From Bacillota bacterium (GTDB taxonomy: Bacteria; Bacillota; Bacilli; Paenibacillales; Paenibacillaceae), in the NCBI GenBank assembly GCA_023460795.1, contig JAEWPC010000039.1, positions 1-22,980 of the forward strand: DNA of 22,980 bases, in the 5' to 3' direction. The notes beneath the pieces are model-generated. The model searched no databases and was not told the origin of the DNA. It saw only the letters and a list, made by a program, of their open reading frames with translations. Numbering within the stretch: the stretch's first letter is position 1; each line of letters begins with the position of its first letter. The translations under genes and the position numbers were made by a program. Positions 6,704-13,929 of the stretch are shown one piece after another.

Positions 6704-7525
6704 ATGATGACGCAAGATTTGTTAACGGACGCCGTCTTGTATATTTATGCCCTGAGTCTGCTATTCTTCGTATCCGACGCCGCTTCCGGCAACCGGAGCG
6801 CGAGGAAAGTCGGAACAGGGCTGCTTGTTTTTGTATGGGTCATACAGACGGCGTTCTTGCTGTATATCTTGGTCGAAAGCCTGTCGGATCCGAAGCTTAC
6901 GATCAGGGAGTTCCTCTTCTACGTGTCATGGCTGCTCGTATCGGCTTCCTTCGTCCTTCATCGATGGCTGCGGGCCGATCTGCTCGTCCTGCTGGTCAAT
7001 GTCGTCGGCTTCGCCGTATTGGCGCTCAATTTGCTGGAGCATCCCCGCAGGCGAATGGAACTGGGGACGGAAGAAGTAGCCAGACGGTTGCTCGTCGTGC
7101 ACATCAGCTTGATCACGCTGGCTTTCGCGGTGTTGACCGTAACGGCGCTTCTGTACGGCATGTACTTGTACCTCCATCGCCGGTTAAAGACGAAGCGATG
7201 GACGCCGATGATGAGCCGAATGCCGGGGCTGCAGCTCATCGAGACTTATGCGTTCCGTTCCGGGCTTATCGGCGTGCCGCTGCTGCTGTTGTCGCTATCC
7301 ACCGGAACGGCGGCTCTGCTGCTCTCGGCGGACGGGTGGGAGCTGCTGGACTTGAAGGCGCTGCTGGCTTATGCGGCGGGCGCCGCGTATATCGTCTCCC
7401 TCATTCGCAGCCGAATGGCGCGTGAGGGGGGCGGCGAATCGGCGAGATGGAGCTTAATCGGGTATGCGCTGATGGTCGTCGATTTTTTCGCCAGCGCGTT
7501 CTCTTCGTTCCACCATATGTTCTAG
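6704..7525 (+). CDS. hemX: HemX-type integral membrane protein (CcsA/CcmC superfamily)
   Basis: The 273-residue product is almost entirely hydrophobic, with about eight predicted membrane segments (roughly residues 7-27, 36-60, 69-88, 90-110, 130-155, 183-208, 217-234 and 249-270). In B. subtilis HemX, encoded directly after hemA, lowers the HemA level; it belongs to the cytochrome c assembly (CcsA) superfamily. A histidine at the start of the fifth segment (VVHIS) is a possible haem ligand. The tryptophan-rich WWD signature of true cytochrome c assembly proteins is not apparent, which favours HemX over CcsA. I chose ATG 6704 because GGGAGG (6688-6693) lies 10 bases before it; the frame stays open upstream into hemA but without a ribosome binding site. 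ATG 6707 is a near-equivalent alternative. Confidence 0.9.
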   Translation: MMTQDLLTDAVLYIYALSLLFFVSDAASGNRSARKVGTGLLVFVWVIQTAFLLYILVESLSDPKLTIREFLFYVSWLLVSASFVLHRWLRADLLVLLVNVVGFAVLALNLLEHPRRRMELGTEEVARRLLVVHISLITLAFAVLTVTALLYGMYLYLHRRLKTKRWTPMMSRMPGLQLIETYAFRSGLIGVPLLLLSLSTGTAALLLSADGWELLDLKALLAYAAGAAYIVSLIRSRMAREGGGESARWSLIGYALMVVDFFASAFSSFHHMF

Positions 7526-7546
7526 GCGCAAAGGAGCCGGATTGCC

Positions 7547-8200
7547 GTGTCCGAATGGTACCCGATCTTATTGAATTTGAAGGGCCGAACGTGCGTCGTG
7601 ATCGGCGGCGGAGCCGTTGCGGCGCGGAAGGCGCGAGGGCTGCTCGATGCCGGCGCGAACGTTACGGTAATTAGTCCGAGGTTAGTCGCTGAATTGTCGG
7701 AGCTGGCGGAAATGGGCCGGATTCGTTACTTGCCTAAGGCTTATGCCGACGGCGATCTCGAAGGCGCTTCGCTAGCGTTCGCTGCGACGGACATGCCCGA
7801 GGTGAACGCGGCGGCCCTGTCCGAGGCGAATAGGCGGGGGATACTCGCGAATGCGGCGGATGGCGGCGAAGGCGGGGATTTTATCGTTCCGGCCGTGCTG
7901 CGGCGAGGCGATCTCGTGCTGACGGCGAGCGCATCCGGAGCAGGTCCGGCGGTCGCCTCGCGCATTATCGGCGAGCTTAGGGAGAGATACGGTCCGGAGT
8001 ACGCGGATTACCTAGCCGGCTTAAGGAAGCTTCGATCGTGGTTGAAGGCGGAAGTCGCCGACCCGATCGAACGGCGCAGGCTGTTAGAAGAGGCTTCGAC
8101 GGATCAATCGCTGATCGAGTGGAGCAAGTTGGACGACCGGGCGGATATTCACGCTATAATAGAGAGATTAAGAGTGCGAGCACTTGGAAGGAAAGGATAA
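7547..8200 (+). CDS. sirC: Precorrin-2 dehydrogenase (SirC/Met8-like)
   Basis: This enzyme oxidises precorrin-2 to sirohydrochlorin with NAD+, the second step of the siroheme branch. The 217-residue product has an N-terminal NAD-binding fold with GGGAVAARKA (20-29), then NAAD with Asp105, which corresponds to the conserved catalytic aspartate of Met8p/SirC. The family block follows: GDFIVPAVLRRGDL and a SGAGPAVASRI stretch. The C-terminal helical region is short, so the protein is the dehydrogenase-only form; whether it also has ferrochelatase activity like Met8p cannot be told. It starts at GTG 7547, with AAAGGAG (7530-7536) 10 bases upstream. It is inserted between hemX and hemC, 6 bases before hemC, so it is surely co-transcribed with them. 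Its substrate is made by the CobA half of the fusion at 9150. Confidence 0.92.
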   Translation: MSEWYPILLNLKGRTCVVIGGGAVAARKARGLLDAGANVTVISPRLVAELSELAEMGRIRYLPKAYADGDLEGASLAFAATDMPEVNAAALSEANRRGILANAADGGEGGDFIVPAVLRRGDLVLTASASGAGPAVASRIIGELRERYGPEYADYLAGLRKLRSWLKAEVADPIERRRLLEEASTDQSLIEWSKLDDRADIHAIIERLRVRALGRKG

Positions 8201-8206
8201 CAGACC

Positions 8207-9145
8207 ATGCGCAAAATCATTGTCGGAAGCCGGCAGAGTACGCTGGCATTAACGCAGACGCAGCAGACGATCGACGCGATCGCAAAGCTGTGCGCGGAGG
8301 CGGGGCTAGATTATTCGTTCGAGGTTAAACCGATCGTGACGCGAGGCGACCGCATTCTGGACGTGACGTTGTCGAAGGTCGGGGGCAAAGGCTTGTTCGT
8401 CAAAGAGATCGAGCAAGCGTTGCTTGACGGGGAGATCGACTTTGCCGTCCATAGCATGAAGGATATGCCGTTCGAGCTGCCGGAAGGCTTGATCGTCGGC
8501 GCGGTGCCGGCCAGACAAGATCCAAGAGACTGTATCATCTCGAATACGGTGACCAGCCTGGATGAGCTTCCCCAAGGAGCGCGCGTCGGCACGAGCAGCT
8601 TAAGAAGGGCCGCGCAACTGCTGGCCGGTCGTCCGGATTTGCGGATCGAATCGATACGCGGCAATATCGATACGCGCATCCGCAAGTTGTCGGAGGAAGG
8701 CTTCGACGCGATTTTGCTGGCGGCTGCGGGCTTGCATCGCATGGGCTGGAAAGAGAAGATCACGGCGTATTTGCCGACGGACGTCTGCTTGCCTGCGGTA
8801 GGTCAAGGCGCGCTCGCGATCGAATGCCGCGGGAACGACGAAGACGTGCTGGCCATGCTGGGTCTCGTGAACGACCCTGTGACGGAGAGGGCGGTTGCCG
8901 CGGAGCGCAAGCTTCTGGGCTTGCTGAACGGCGGGTGCCAAGTGCCGATCGGCGCGTACGCCGAGGCAAGCTCCGCGAACGCTGGCGCTCCGATCTCGTT
9001 GACCGGCATCGTATCGTCTCCGGACGGCGTCAATCTGCTTCGGGAAACCGCGACGGGCAGCGATCCGGAGAAAGTGGGCATGGAGGTCGCCGAAGCGCTG
9101 TTGCGCCGAGGAGCGGACCAGTTATTGGCGGAAGCGAGGGAGTAG
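8207..9145 (+). CDS. hemC: Porphobilinogen deaminase (hydroxymethylbilane synthase)
   Basis: HemC polymerises four porphobilinogen molecules into hydroxymethylbilane, using a covalently bound dipyrromethane cofactor in the cytoplasm. The 312-residue length is typical. The N-terminus VGSRQSTLALTQTQ is the family signature. The catalytic Asp86 lies in HSMKDMP (E. coli Asp84), and the cofactor-binding Cys244 in LNGGCQVPIGAY. The arginine-rich SSLRRAAQL and RGNIDTRIRKL segments that hold the growing chain are intact. GAAAGGA lies before the ATG, and the gene is 6 bases from sirC and 4 bases from the next gene, so translation may be coupled. Confidence 0.98.
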   Translation: MRKIIVGSRQSTLALTQTQQTIDAIAKLCAEAGLDYSFEVKPIVTRGDRILDVTLSKVGGKGLFVKEIEQALLDGEIDFAVHSMKDMPFELPEGLIVGAVPARQDPRDCIISNTVTSLDELPQGARVGTSSLRRAAQLLAGRPDLRIESIRGNIDTRIRKLSEEGFDAILLAAAGLHRMGWKEKITAYLPTDVCLPAVGQGALAIECRGNDEDVLAMLGLVNDPVTERAVAAERKLLGLLNGGCQVPIGAYAEASSANAGAPISLTGIVSSPDGVNLLRETATGSDPEKVGMEVAEALLRRGADQLLAEARE

Positions 9146-9149
9146 GCGG

Positions 9150-10709
9150 ATGAACACGGGGAAGATTGGCAAAGTTTATTTGGTGGGAGCGGGTCCGGGG
9201 GATCCGAAGCTCATTACGATCCGCGGGCTGGAGGCGCTCCAGCGTTCTGACGTCGTCGTATTCGACCGTCTGGCGGGGCCACAGCTGCTCAATCACGCGA
9301 GGCAGGACGCCGAGCGGATTTACGTCGGCAAGCTGCCGGACCGCCATACGATGAAGCAAGAGGAAATCAATCAACTGCTCGTCGATCTGGCGCTGCAGGG
9401 CAAGTCCGTTACGCGCCTTAAAGGCGGAGATCCGACCGTCTTCGGCAGAGTCGGCGAAGAAGCGGAGCTGCTGCGCAAGAACGGCGTCGAATACGAGATT
9501 ATTCCGGGCATTACCTCGGCGATCTCGGTGCCGGCCTATGCCGGCATTCCGGTAACCCATCGCGACTTGGCCTCATCCTTCTCCGTCATTACCGGACACG
9601 AAAGTCCGGATAAGCTCGATCTGTCGATTCATTGGGATAAAGTGACGAACGCGACCGGCACGCTCGTCTTCCTGATGGGCGTAGCCAAAATCGGATATAT
9701 TAGCGAGCAGCTAGTCAAACACGGCCGCTCGCCGCAGACGCCCGTCGCGCTCGTGCAATGGGGCACCCGCGCCGAGCAGCGCACGCTCGTCGGCACGCTG
9801 GGCGATATCGAAGCGAAGGTTCGCGAGGCGAACTTCAAGCCGCCGGCGGTCATCGTCGTGGGCGATGTCGTGGGACAGCGCGAGACGCTCGCATGGGCGG
9901 AGAGAAAGCCGTTATTCGGCCAGCGGGTGCTCGTCACGCGCGCGCGTTCCCAAGCAAGCGAGCTCGTCGCTAAGCTGGACGAGCTCGGCGCCGAGACGTA
10001 CGAGTTTCCGGTCATCGAGACGAAGCTGCCGGACTCTGCCGGCAACGTTCAGGCGATCCGGGACGCGCTGACGCAGGCGGACGATTACGACTGGGTTATC
10101 CTGACGAGCGTGAACGGCGTCGATTACTTCTTCCGCTGGTTGGAGAGGGAAGCCGTCGATATCCGACGCTTCCACCGCGCGAAATTCGCGGCCGTCGGTC
10201 CGAAGACCGCTCAGGAGCTGGCACGCAGAGGCATCCTCGCCGATCTGCTTCCGGAAAGCTACCAAGCGGAAGGACTGGCGGATAAGCTTGACGGATTGGT
10301 TAAGCAGGGACAGAAGGCGCTGCTGCCGCGAGGAGATCTCGCCAGAGAGCTGCTGCCGAAGAAACTGAGGGAGCTGGGCGTGGAAGCGGTAGAGATCGAC
10401 GTGTACGAGACGGCTCTAGCCGCTCCTAAGGATATGTGGATCGCCGAAATGTTAGCGAGGAAAGAGATCCACGTCATCACGTTCACGAGCTCGTCCACGG
10501 TCGTGAATCTGCTGGAGGCGCTGAAGCTCAACGGTATCGAGGATCCCGTCGCCGCGCTGCAAGGCATCGAAATCGTATGTATCGGTCCCGTGACCGCCGA
10601 GACGGCGGAGAAACACGGCATTCAAGTTACGGTCGTTCCGCGGCATGCGACGATAGACGGCATGTTGGAGGCTCTAGCGGAACGGCGTCGCATCACGAGA
10701 GGAGAATAG
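9150..10709 (+). CDS. cobA-hemD: Fused uroporphyrinogen-III C-methyltransferase / uroporphyrinogen-III synthase
   Basis: The 519-residue product joins two enzymes. Residues about 7-250 are a SAM-dependent uroporphyrinogen-III methyltransferase (CobA/SUMT). It has VGAGPGDP near residue 12, the signature GDPTVFGR near residue 92, and PGITSAISVPAYAGIPVTHR; it makes precorrin-2. Residues about 259-519 are HemD, beginning RVLVTRARSQASELV, with the weakly conserved bilobed fold and late block TFTSSSTVVNLL; it closes hydroxymethylbilane to uroporphyrinogen III. The fusion therefore makes a metabolite and can immediately divert it to siroheme. Such fusions are known in Firmicutes; B. subtilis has separate hemD. 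The start ATG is 4 bases after the hemC stop with a weak GAGGGAG. hemB follows 6 bases later. Confidence 0.96.
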   Translation: MNTGKIGKVYLVGAGPGDPKLITIRGLEALQRSDVVVFDRLAGPQLLNHARQDAERIYVGKLPDRHTMKQEEINQLLVDLALQGKSVTRLKGGDPTVFGRVGEEAELLRKNGVEYEIIPGITSAISVPAYAGIPVTHRDLASSFSVITGHESPDKLDLSIHWDKVTNATGTLVFLMGVAKIGYISEQLVKHGRSPQTPVALVQWGTRAEQRTLVGTLGDIEAKVREANFKPPAVIVVGDVVGQRETLAWAERKPLFGQRVLVTRARSQASELVAKLDELGAETYEFPVIETKLPDSAGNVQAIRDALTQADDYDWVILTSVNGVDYFFRWLEREAVDIRRFHRAKFAAVGPKTAQELARRGILADLLPESYQAEGLADKLDGLVKQGQKALLPRGDLARELLPKKLRELGVEAVEIDVYETALAAPKDMWIAEMLARKEIHVITFTSSSTVVNLLEALKLNGIEDPVAALQGIEIVCIGPVTAETAEKHGIQVTVVPRHATIDGMLEALAERRRITRGE

Positions 10710-10715
10710 ACAACG

Positions 10716-11705
10716 ATGGCATATCCGATCGCAAGACATCGCAGATTAAGAGGAACGGCTGCGTTGCGCAGCATGGTAAGGGAGACGAGCCTGAGCGCCA
10801 ACGATCTTATAGCGCCGATCTTCATCACGGAGGGTGAAGGCGTTCAGCACGAAATTCCGTCGATGCCCGGCGTGTATCATTGGTCGCTGGATACGATGGA
10901 GAAGGAAATTAACGAAATTGCGGCGGCGGGGATTAAATCGGTTCTCGTATTCGGGGTCCCAAGCAGCAAAGACGCCGTCGGTACTTCGGCATACGATGAC
11001 AACGGCATCGTGCAACGGGGAATTCGAAAGATCAAAGCGCTGCATCCGGACCTTGTCGTCATCGCGGATACTTGCTTATGCCAATTCACGGATCACGGGC
11101 ATTGCGGAGTCGTTCATCAGACGGATTGCGGAGCTACAATCGACAACGACGAATCGCTCGAGCTTCTTGCGAAGACGGCGGTGTCGCAGGCGAAGGCAGG
11201 CGCGGACGTTATCGCACCATCCAATATGATGGACGGCTTCGTGACGGCCATTCGCGGAGCGCTCGACCTTGCAGGCTTCGTGAATACGCCGATTATGTCT
11301 TATTCGGTTAAATTCGCGTCTGCCTACTACGGTCCATTCCGCGAAGCCGCGCATTCGACGCCGCAGTTCGGCGACCGTAAAACTTATCAAATGGATCCTG
11401 CCAACGCCCGCGAAGCGATGCGCGAAGCGCAATCCGACGCGGAGGAAGGCGCGGACTTCCTCATGGTGAAGCCCGGCCTGGCTTATCTGGATATCGTAAG
11501 AATGCTGCGGGACAGATACGATCTGCCGATCGTCATCTATAACGTAAGCGCGGAATATTCCATGGTGAAAGCGGCGGCGATGCAAGGGTGGATCGACGAG
11601 AGGGCGATCGTGCTCGAGACGCTGACGGGCATGAAACGCGCCGGCGCCGAGCTGATCATTACGTACCATGCGAAGGATGCTGCGAAGTGGCTGAAGGAAG
11701 GCTAA
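10716..11705 (+). CDS. hemB: Delta-aminolevulinic acid dehydratase (porphobilinogen synthase)
   Basis: HemB condenses two 5-aminolevulinate molecules to porphobilinogen; it is a cytoplasmic homo-octamer. The 329-residue product is of normal length. The Schiff-base lysines are Lys199 in YSVKFASAYYGPFREA and Lys252 in MVKPGLAYLD. Three cysteines, Cys120, Cys122 and Cys130 in TCLCQFTDHGHC, form the catalytic zinc site, so this is a zinc-dependent rather than magnesium-only type. GAGAGGAG precedes the ATG. It is the last gene of the hemA transcript on this strand: its stop lies only 3 bases from the stop of the convergent regulator gene, so there is no room for a dedicated terminator between them. 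Confidence 0.98.
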   Translation: MAYPIARHRRLRGTAALRSMVRETSLSANDLIAPIFITEGEGVQHEIPSMPGVYHWSLDTMEKEINEIAAAGIKSVLVFGVPSSKDAVGTSAYDDNGIVQRGIRKIKALHPDLVVIADTCLCQFTDHGHCGVVHQTDCGATIDNDESLELLAKTAVSQAKAGADVIAPSNMMDGFVTAIRGALDLAGFVNTPIMSYSVKFASAYYGPFREAAHSTPQFGDRKTYQMDPANAREAMREAQSDAEEGADFLMVKPGLAYLDIVRMLRDRYDLPIVIYNVSAEYSMVKAAAMQGWIDERAIVLETLTGMKRAGAELIITYHAKDAAKWLKEG

Positions 11706-11708
11706 GCG

Positions 11709-12371
11709 TTAGCCGCGCAGCTTCAGCAGGTTAATCTTGTACTCGTTGATGCCGAACGTAAGCACGCCGCGGGCTTCAAGCTCGCGAAGGACGTCGGAGA
11801 GCACGGCTTTCGTGACGCCGGCCATCTGGGCGAGCTCGTCGTAATTGAGCGACATGTGAATCGAGATGATGTTGCCGTCGCGATTACCGTTCTGATTGGC
11901 GAGCGTGATGAGATTCTTAAGCACGCGCGTGCGCCCGTCGAGGAACGTCAGATCGTTCACGTGTTCGTTCGTCTTGCGCAGACGGCGGCTGAGCTCGGTC
12001 AAGATGCCCCTCGTAATATCGAAGTGGTTCTGCAGAAGCTCCATGAAGTGATCGGAAGTCAGCTCGAGCACGGTCGTGGGCTCCAGCGTCTGCGCGGATG
12101 CGGAGCGCGGCCGGCCGTCGAGCAGCGACAGCTCTCCGAAGCTCTCGCCGGCGTTGACGAGCGACAGCACCTTCTCTTCGCCGTTGTTGCCTTTGGTGAA
12201 CAGTTTGATCGATCCGGACAAGACGACGTAGAACGTATGTCCGAGTTCCTTCTCCTGGAATAGGATGGAGCCTTGGGGAATCGTACGGCGTTGGGCGATT
12301 CGTAATATATGCTCAAGCTGCTCGTCATTAAGATTGTCGAATAAAGACACTTTCTTTAACCATTCGATCAT
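11709..12371 (-). CDS. Crp/Fnr-family transcriptional regulator
   Basis: The 220-residue product has an N-terminal cyclic-nucleotide-binding-type beta-barrel (about 5-120), a long dimerisation helix (about 120-145) and a C-terminal winged helix (about 150-220). The segment FGELSLLDGRPRSAS has the Gly-Glu and Arg-Ser pattern of a phosphate-binding cassette, so a small phosphate ligand is possible. There is no cysteine in the protein, so it is not an iron-sulphur FNR. The recognition helix reads VTKAVLSDVLREL instead of the Crp pattern with Arg-Glu and a second Arg, so a TGTGA target should not be assumed. I chose the ATG at 12371-12369 because GGAGGA (12385-12380 on this strand) is 8 bases before it; an in-frame ATG at 12404 lacks such a site. 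It sits in the hem cluster, convergent with hemB and divergent from hemL; a role in haem regulation is inference. Confidence 0.93.
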   Translation of the reverse strand: MIEWLKKVSLFDNLNDEQLEHILRIAQRRTIPQGSILFQEKELGHTFYVVLSGSIKLFTKGNNGEEKVLSLVNAGESFGELSLLDGRPRSASAQTLEPTTVLELTSDHFMELLQNHFDITRGILTELSRRLRKTNEHVNDLTFLDGRTRVLKNLITLANQNGNRDGNIISIHMSLNYDELAQMAGVTKAVLSDVLRELEARGVLTFGINEYKINLLKLRG

Positions 12372-12460
12372 CGTTATTTTCCTCCGTTCAACCGGTAAAA
12401 TCATTCTATTCCGTAGTGTATCATAGCTATTTCCAATCTAGATAGTAGGGTGTGACGATT
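12372..12460. promoter_or_regulatory. Divergent control region between the regulator gene and hemL
   Basis: Both flanking genes start outward from these 89 bases, so promoters for both should be here. The stretch is AT-rich compared with its neighbours and contains ATAGCTAT (12423-12430), a perfect palindrome, and TATCAT (12419-12424) as a weak -10 candidate for hemL. No convincing -35/-10 pair was found on either strand. It is the obvious place for autoregulation. Confidence 0.45.
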
Positions 12461-13762
12461 ATGAGCGAAAATCGTCGAATTCGCGACGACGCAAAGTCCA
12501 AAGCCGCTTTCGAGCAAGCGAAGAAAGTCATTCCCGGCGGGGTGAACAGCCCGGTCCGCGCGTTCAAATCCGTCGGATTGACGCCGCTGGTCATCGCGCG
12601 CGGAGAAGGAAGCCGCATTACCGACATCGATGGGCAGACGTATATCGACTACGTGCTGTCTTGGGGCCCGCTCATCGCGGGACATGCCCATCCGGAAGTC
12701 GTCGAAGCAATTAAGCGGACGGCCGAGAAAGGAACGAGCTTCGGCGCACCGACGGAGCTCGAGACGAAGATGGCGGAGCTCGTCTGCGAACGCGTGCCGT
12801 CAGTCGAAGTCGTGCGCATGGTCAACTCCGGAACGGAAGCGACGATGAGCGCGCTAAGATTGGCCCGCGGCTATACGAAGAGAAACAAAATCCTAAAGTT
12901 CGAAGGCTCCTATCATGGACATGCGGACAGCCTGCTGATCAAGGCTGGCTCGGGGGTTGCCACGCTAGGGCTGCCGGATAGCCCCGGCGTTCCCGAGAGC
13001 GTTGCGAGTCATACGCTAACCGTTCCTTATAACGATCTGGAATCGGTAAAGGTGGCCTTTGAGCGTTACGGCGAAGAGATCGCGGCGGTCATCGTGGAGC
13101 CGGTCGCCGGCAATATGGGCGTCGTTCCCCCGCTCCCCGGCTTTTTGCAAGGGCTGCGGGACGTCACGACGAAGTACGGCAGCTTGCTTATTTTCGACGA
13201 GGTCATGACCGGATTCCGGGTACATCGCAACTGCGCGCAAGGGCTGTACGGCGTGACGCCGGACTTGACGACGCTCGGCAAAGTCATCGGCGGCGGTCTT
13301 CCGGTCGGCGCGTACGGCGGCAAGAGGGAAATTATGGAGCAGATGGCTCCGGTCGGTCCGATCTATCAGGCGGGGACGTTGTCCGGCAATCCGCTCGCGA
13401 TGGCCGCAGGCTATACAACGCTTAAGCTGATGACTGAAGAAGCTTACGAGCTGCTGGAGCGGTTGTCGGTACGGCTACAAGCGGGCCTCGAACGCAACGC
13501 CGAAGAAGCGGGCGTTCCGATGACGATCAACCGCGTCGGCTCGATGGTATGCCCGTTCTTCACGGACAAGCACGTCATTAACTACGAGGTAGCGAAGCAA
13601 GCGAACGCGGACATGTTCCGCTCGGTGTTCCGCAGCCTGCTCGACGGCGGCGTCAATATCGCTCCTTCCGCTTATGAAGGATGGTTCGTCTCGACCGCCC
13701 ATTCCGAGCAAGACATCGACCTTACGATCGATGCGCATCGGACGGCCCTGCGCGGGCTCTAA
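12461..13762 (+). CDS. hemL: Glutamate-1-semialdehyde 2,1-aminomutase
   Basis: HemL is a pyridoxal-phosphate enzyme that converts glutamate-1-semialdehyde, the HemA product, to 5-aminolevulinate. The 433-residue product is of the usual length (about 430). It begins its family match at KVIPGGVNSPVRAF, and has MVNSGTEATMSALRLARG and FDEVMTGFR. The PLP lysine is Lys274 in LGKVIGGGLPVGAYGG, followed by GTLSGNPLAM. I prefer ATG 12461, with AGGGTG about 10 bases upstream, over the in-frame GTG 12452 that overlaps that site. The gene is cut off from hemB by the antisense regulator and has its own terminator at 13778, so it is a separate transcription unit, unlike in B. subtilis. HemL and HemA therefore need not be expressed together. 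Confidence 0.97.
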   Translation: MSENRRIRDDAKSKAAFEQAKKVIPGGVNSPVRAFKSVGLTPLVIARGEGSRITDIDGQTYIDYVLSWGPLIAGHAHPEVVEAIKRTAEKGTSFGAPTELETKMAELVCERVPSVEVVRMVNSGTEATMSALRLARGYTKRNKILKFEGSYHGHADSLLIKAGSGVATLGLPDSPGVPESVASHTLTVPYNDLESVKVAFERYGEEIAAVIVEPVAGNMGVVPPLPGFLQGLRDVTTKYGSLLIFDEVMTGFRVHRNCAQGLYGVTPDLTTLGKVIGGGLPVGAYGGKREIMEQMAPVGPIYQAGTLSGNPLAMAAGYTTLKLMTEEAYELLERLSVRLQAGLERNAEEAGVPMTINRVGSMVCPFFTDKHVINYEVAKQANADMFRSVFRSLLDGGVNIAPSAYEGWFVSTAHSEQDIDLTIDAHRTALRGL

Positions 13763-13777
13763 TATTCGCAACTATTG

Positions 13778-13822
13778 ACAACCTCCCGGCGATCGTTGAT
13801 CCCTGGGGGTTGTTTGTATTTT
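13778..13822 (+). terminator. Rho-independent terminator after hemL
   Basis: ACAACCTCC (13778-13786) pairs with GGGGGTTGT (13805-13813) over 9 bp with one G-U pair, followed by TTGTATTTT. The 18-base loop can hold a short inner GATC/GATC pairing. It lies 15 bases after the hemL stop. Confidence 0.8.
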
Positions 13823-13834
13823 GCGGCTCGAACA

Positions 13835-13863
13835 GTCATGCTAGGCTCTCTTCGGCATATAGA
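13835..13863 (+). promoter_or_regulatory. Candidate sigma-E promoter of spoVID
   Basis: GTCATGCT (13835-13842) and CATATAGA (13856-13863) are 13 bases apart and resemble the sigma-E -35 and -10 consensus (about ATATT-type and CATACA-type). In B. subtilis spoVID is a mother-cell, sigma-E-dependent gene, which supports the call. The match is imperfect in both boxes. Confidence 0.45.
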
Positions 13864-13929
13864 TAGTTAGTGAGTTGCTAGAGGGCCCAGACAGCGATCC
13901 GGGCGCCGAGTGAAGAAGGAGGAATCACC

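Noticed and set aside
12372..12404. Longer N-terminus for the Crp/Fnr regulator
   Set aside because: The upstream ATG has no ribosome binding site and the extra residues would be coded by the Shine-Dalgarno of the better start.
12451..12466. Crp-type operator TGTGA N6 TCACA at the hemL start
   Set aside because: Only the left half TGTGA is present, and it overlaps the start region of the gene.
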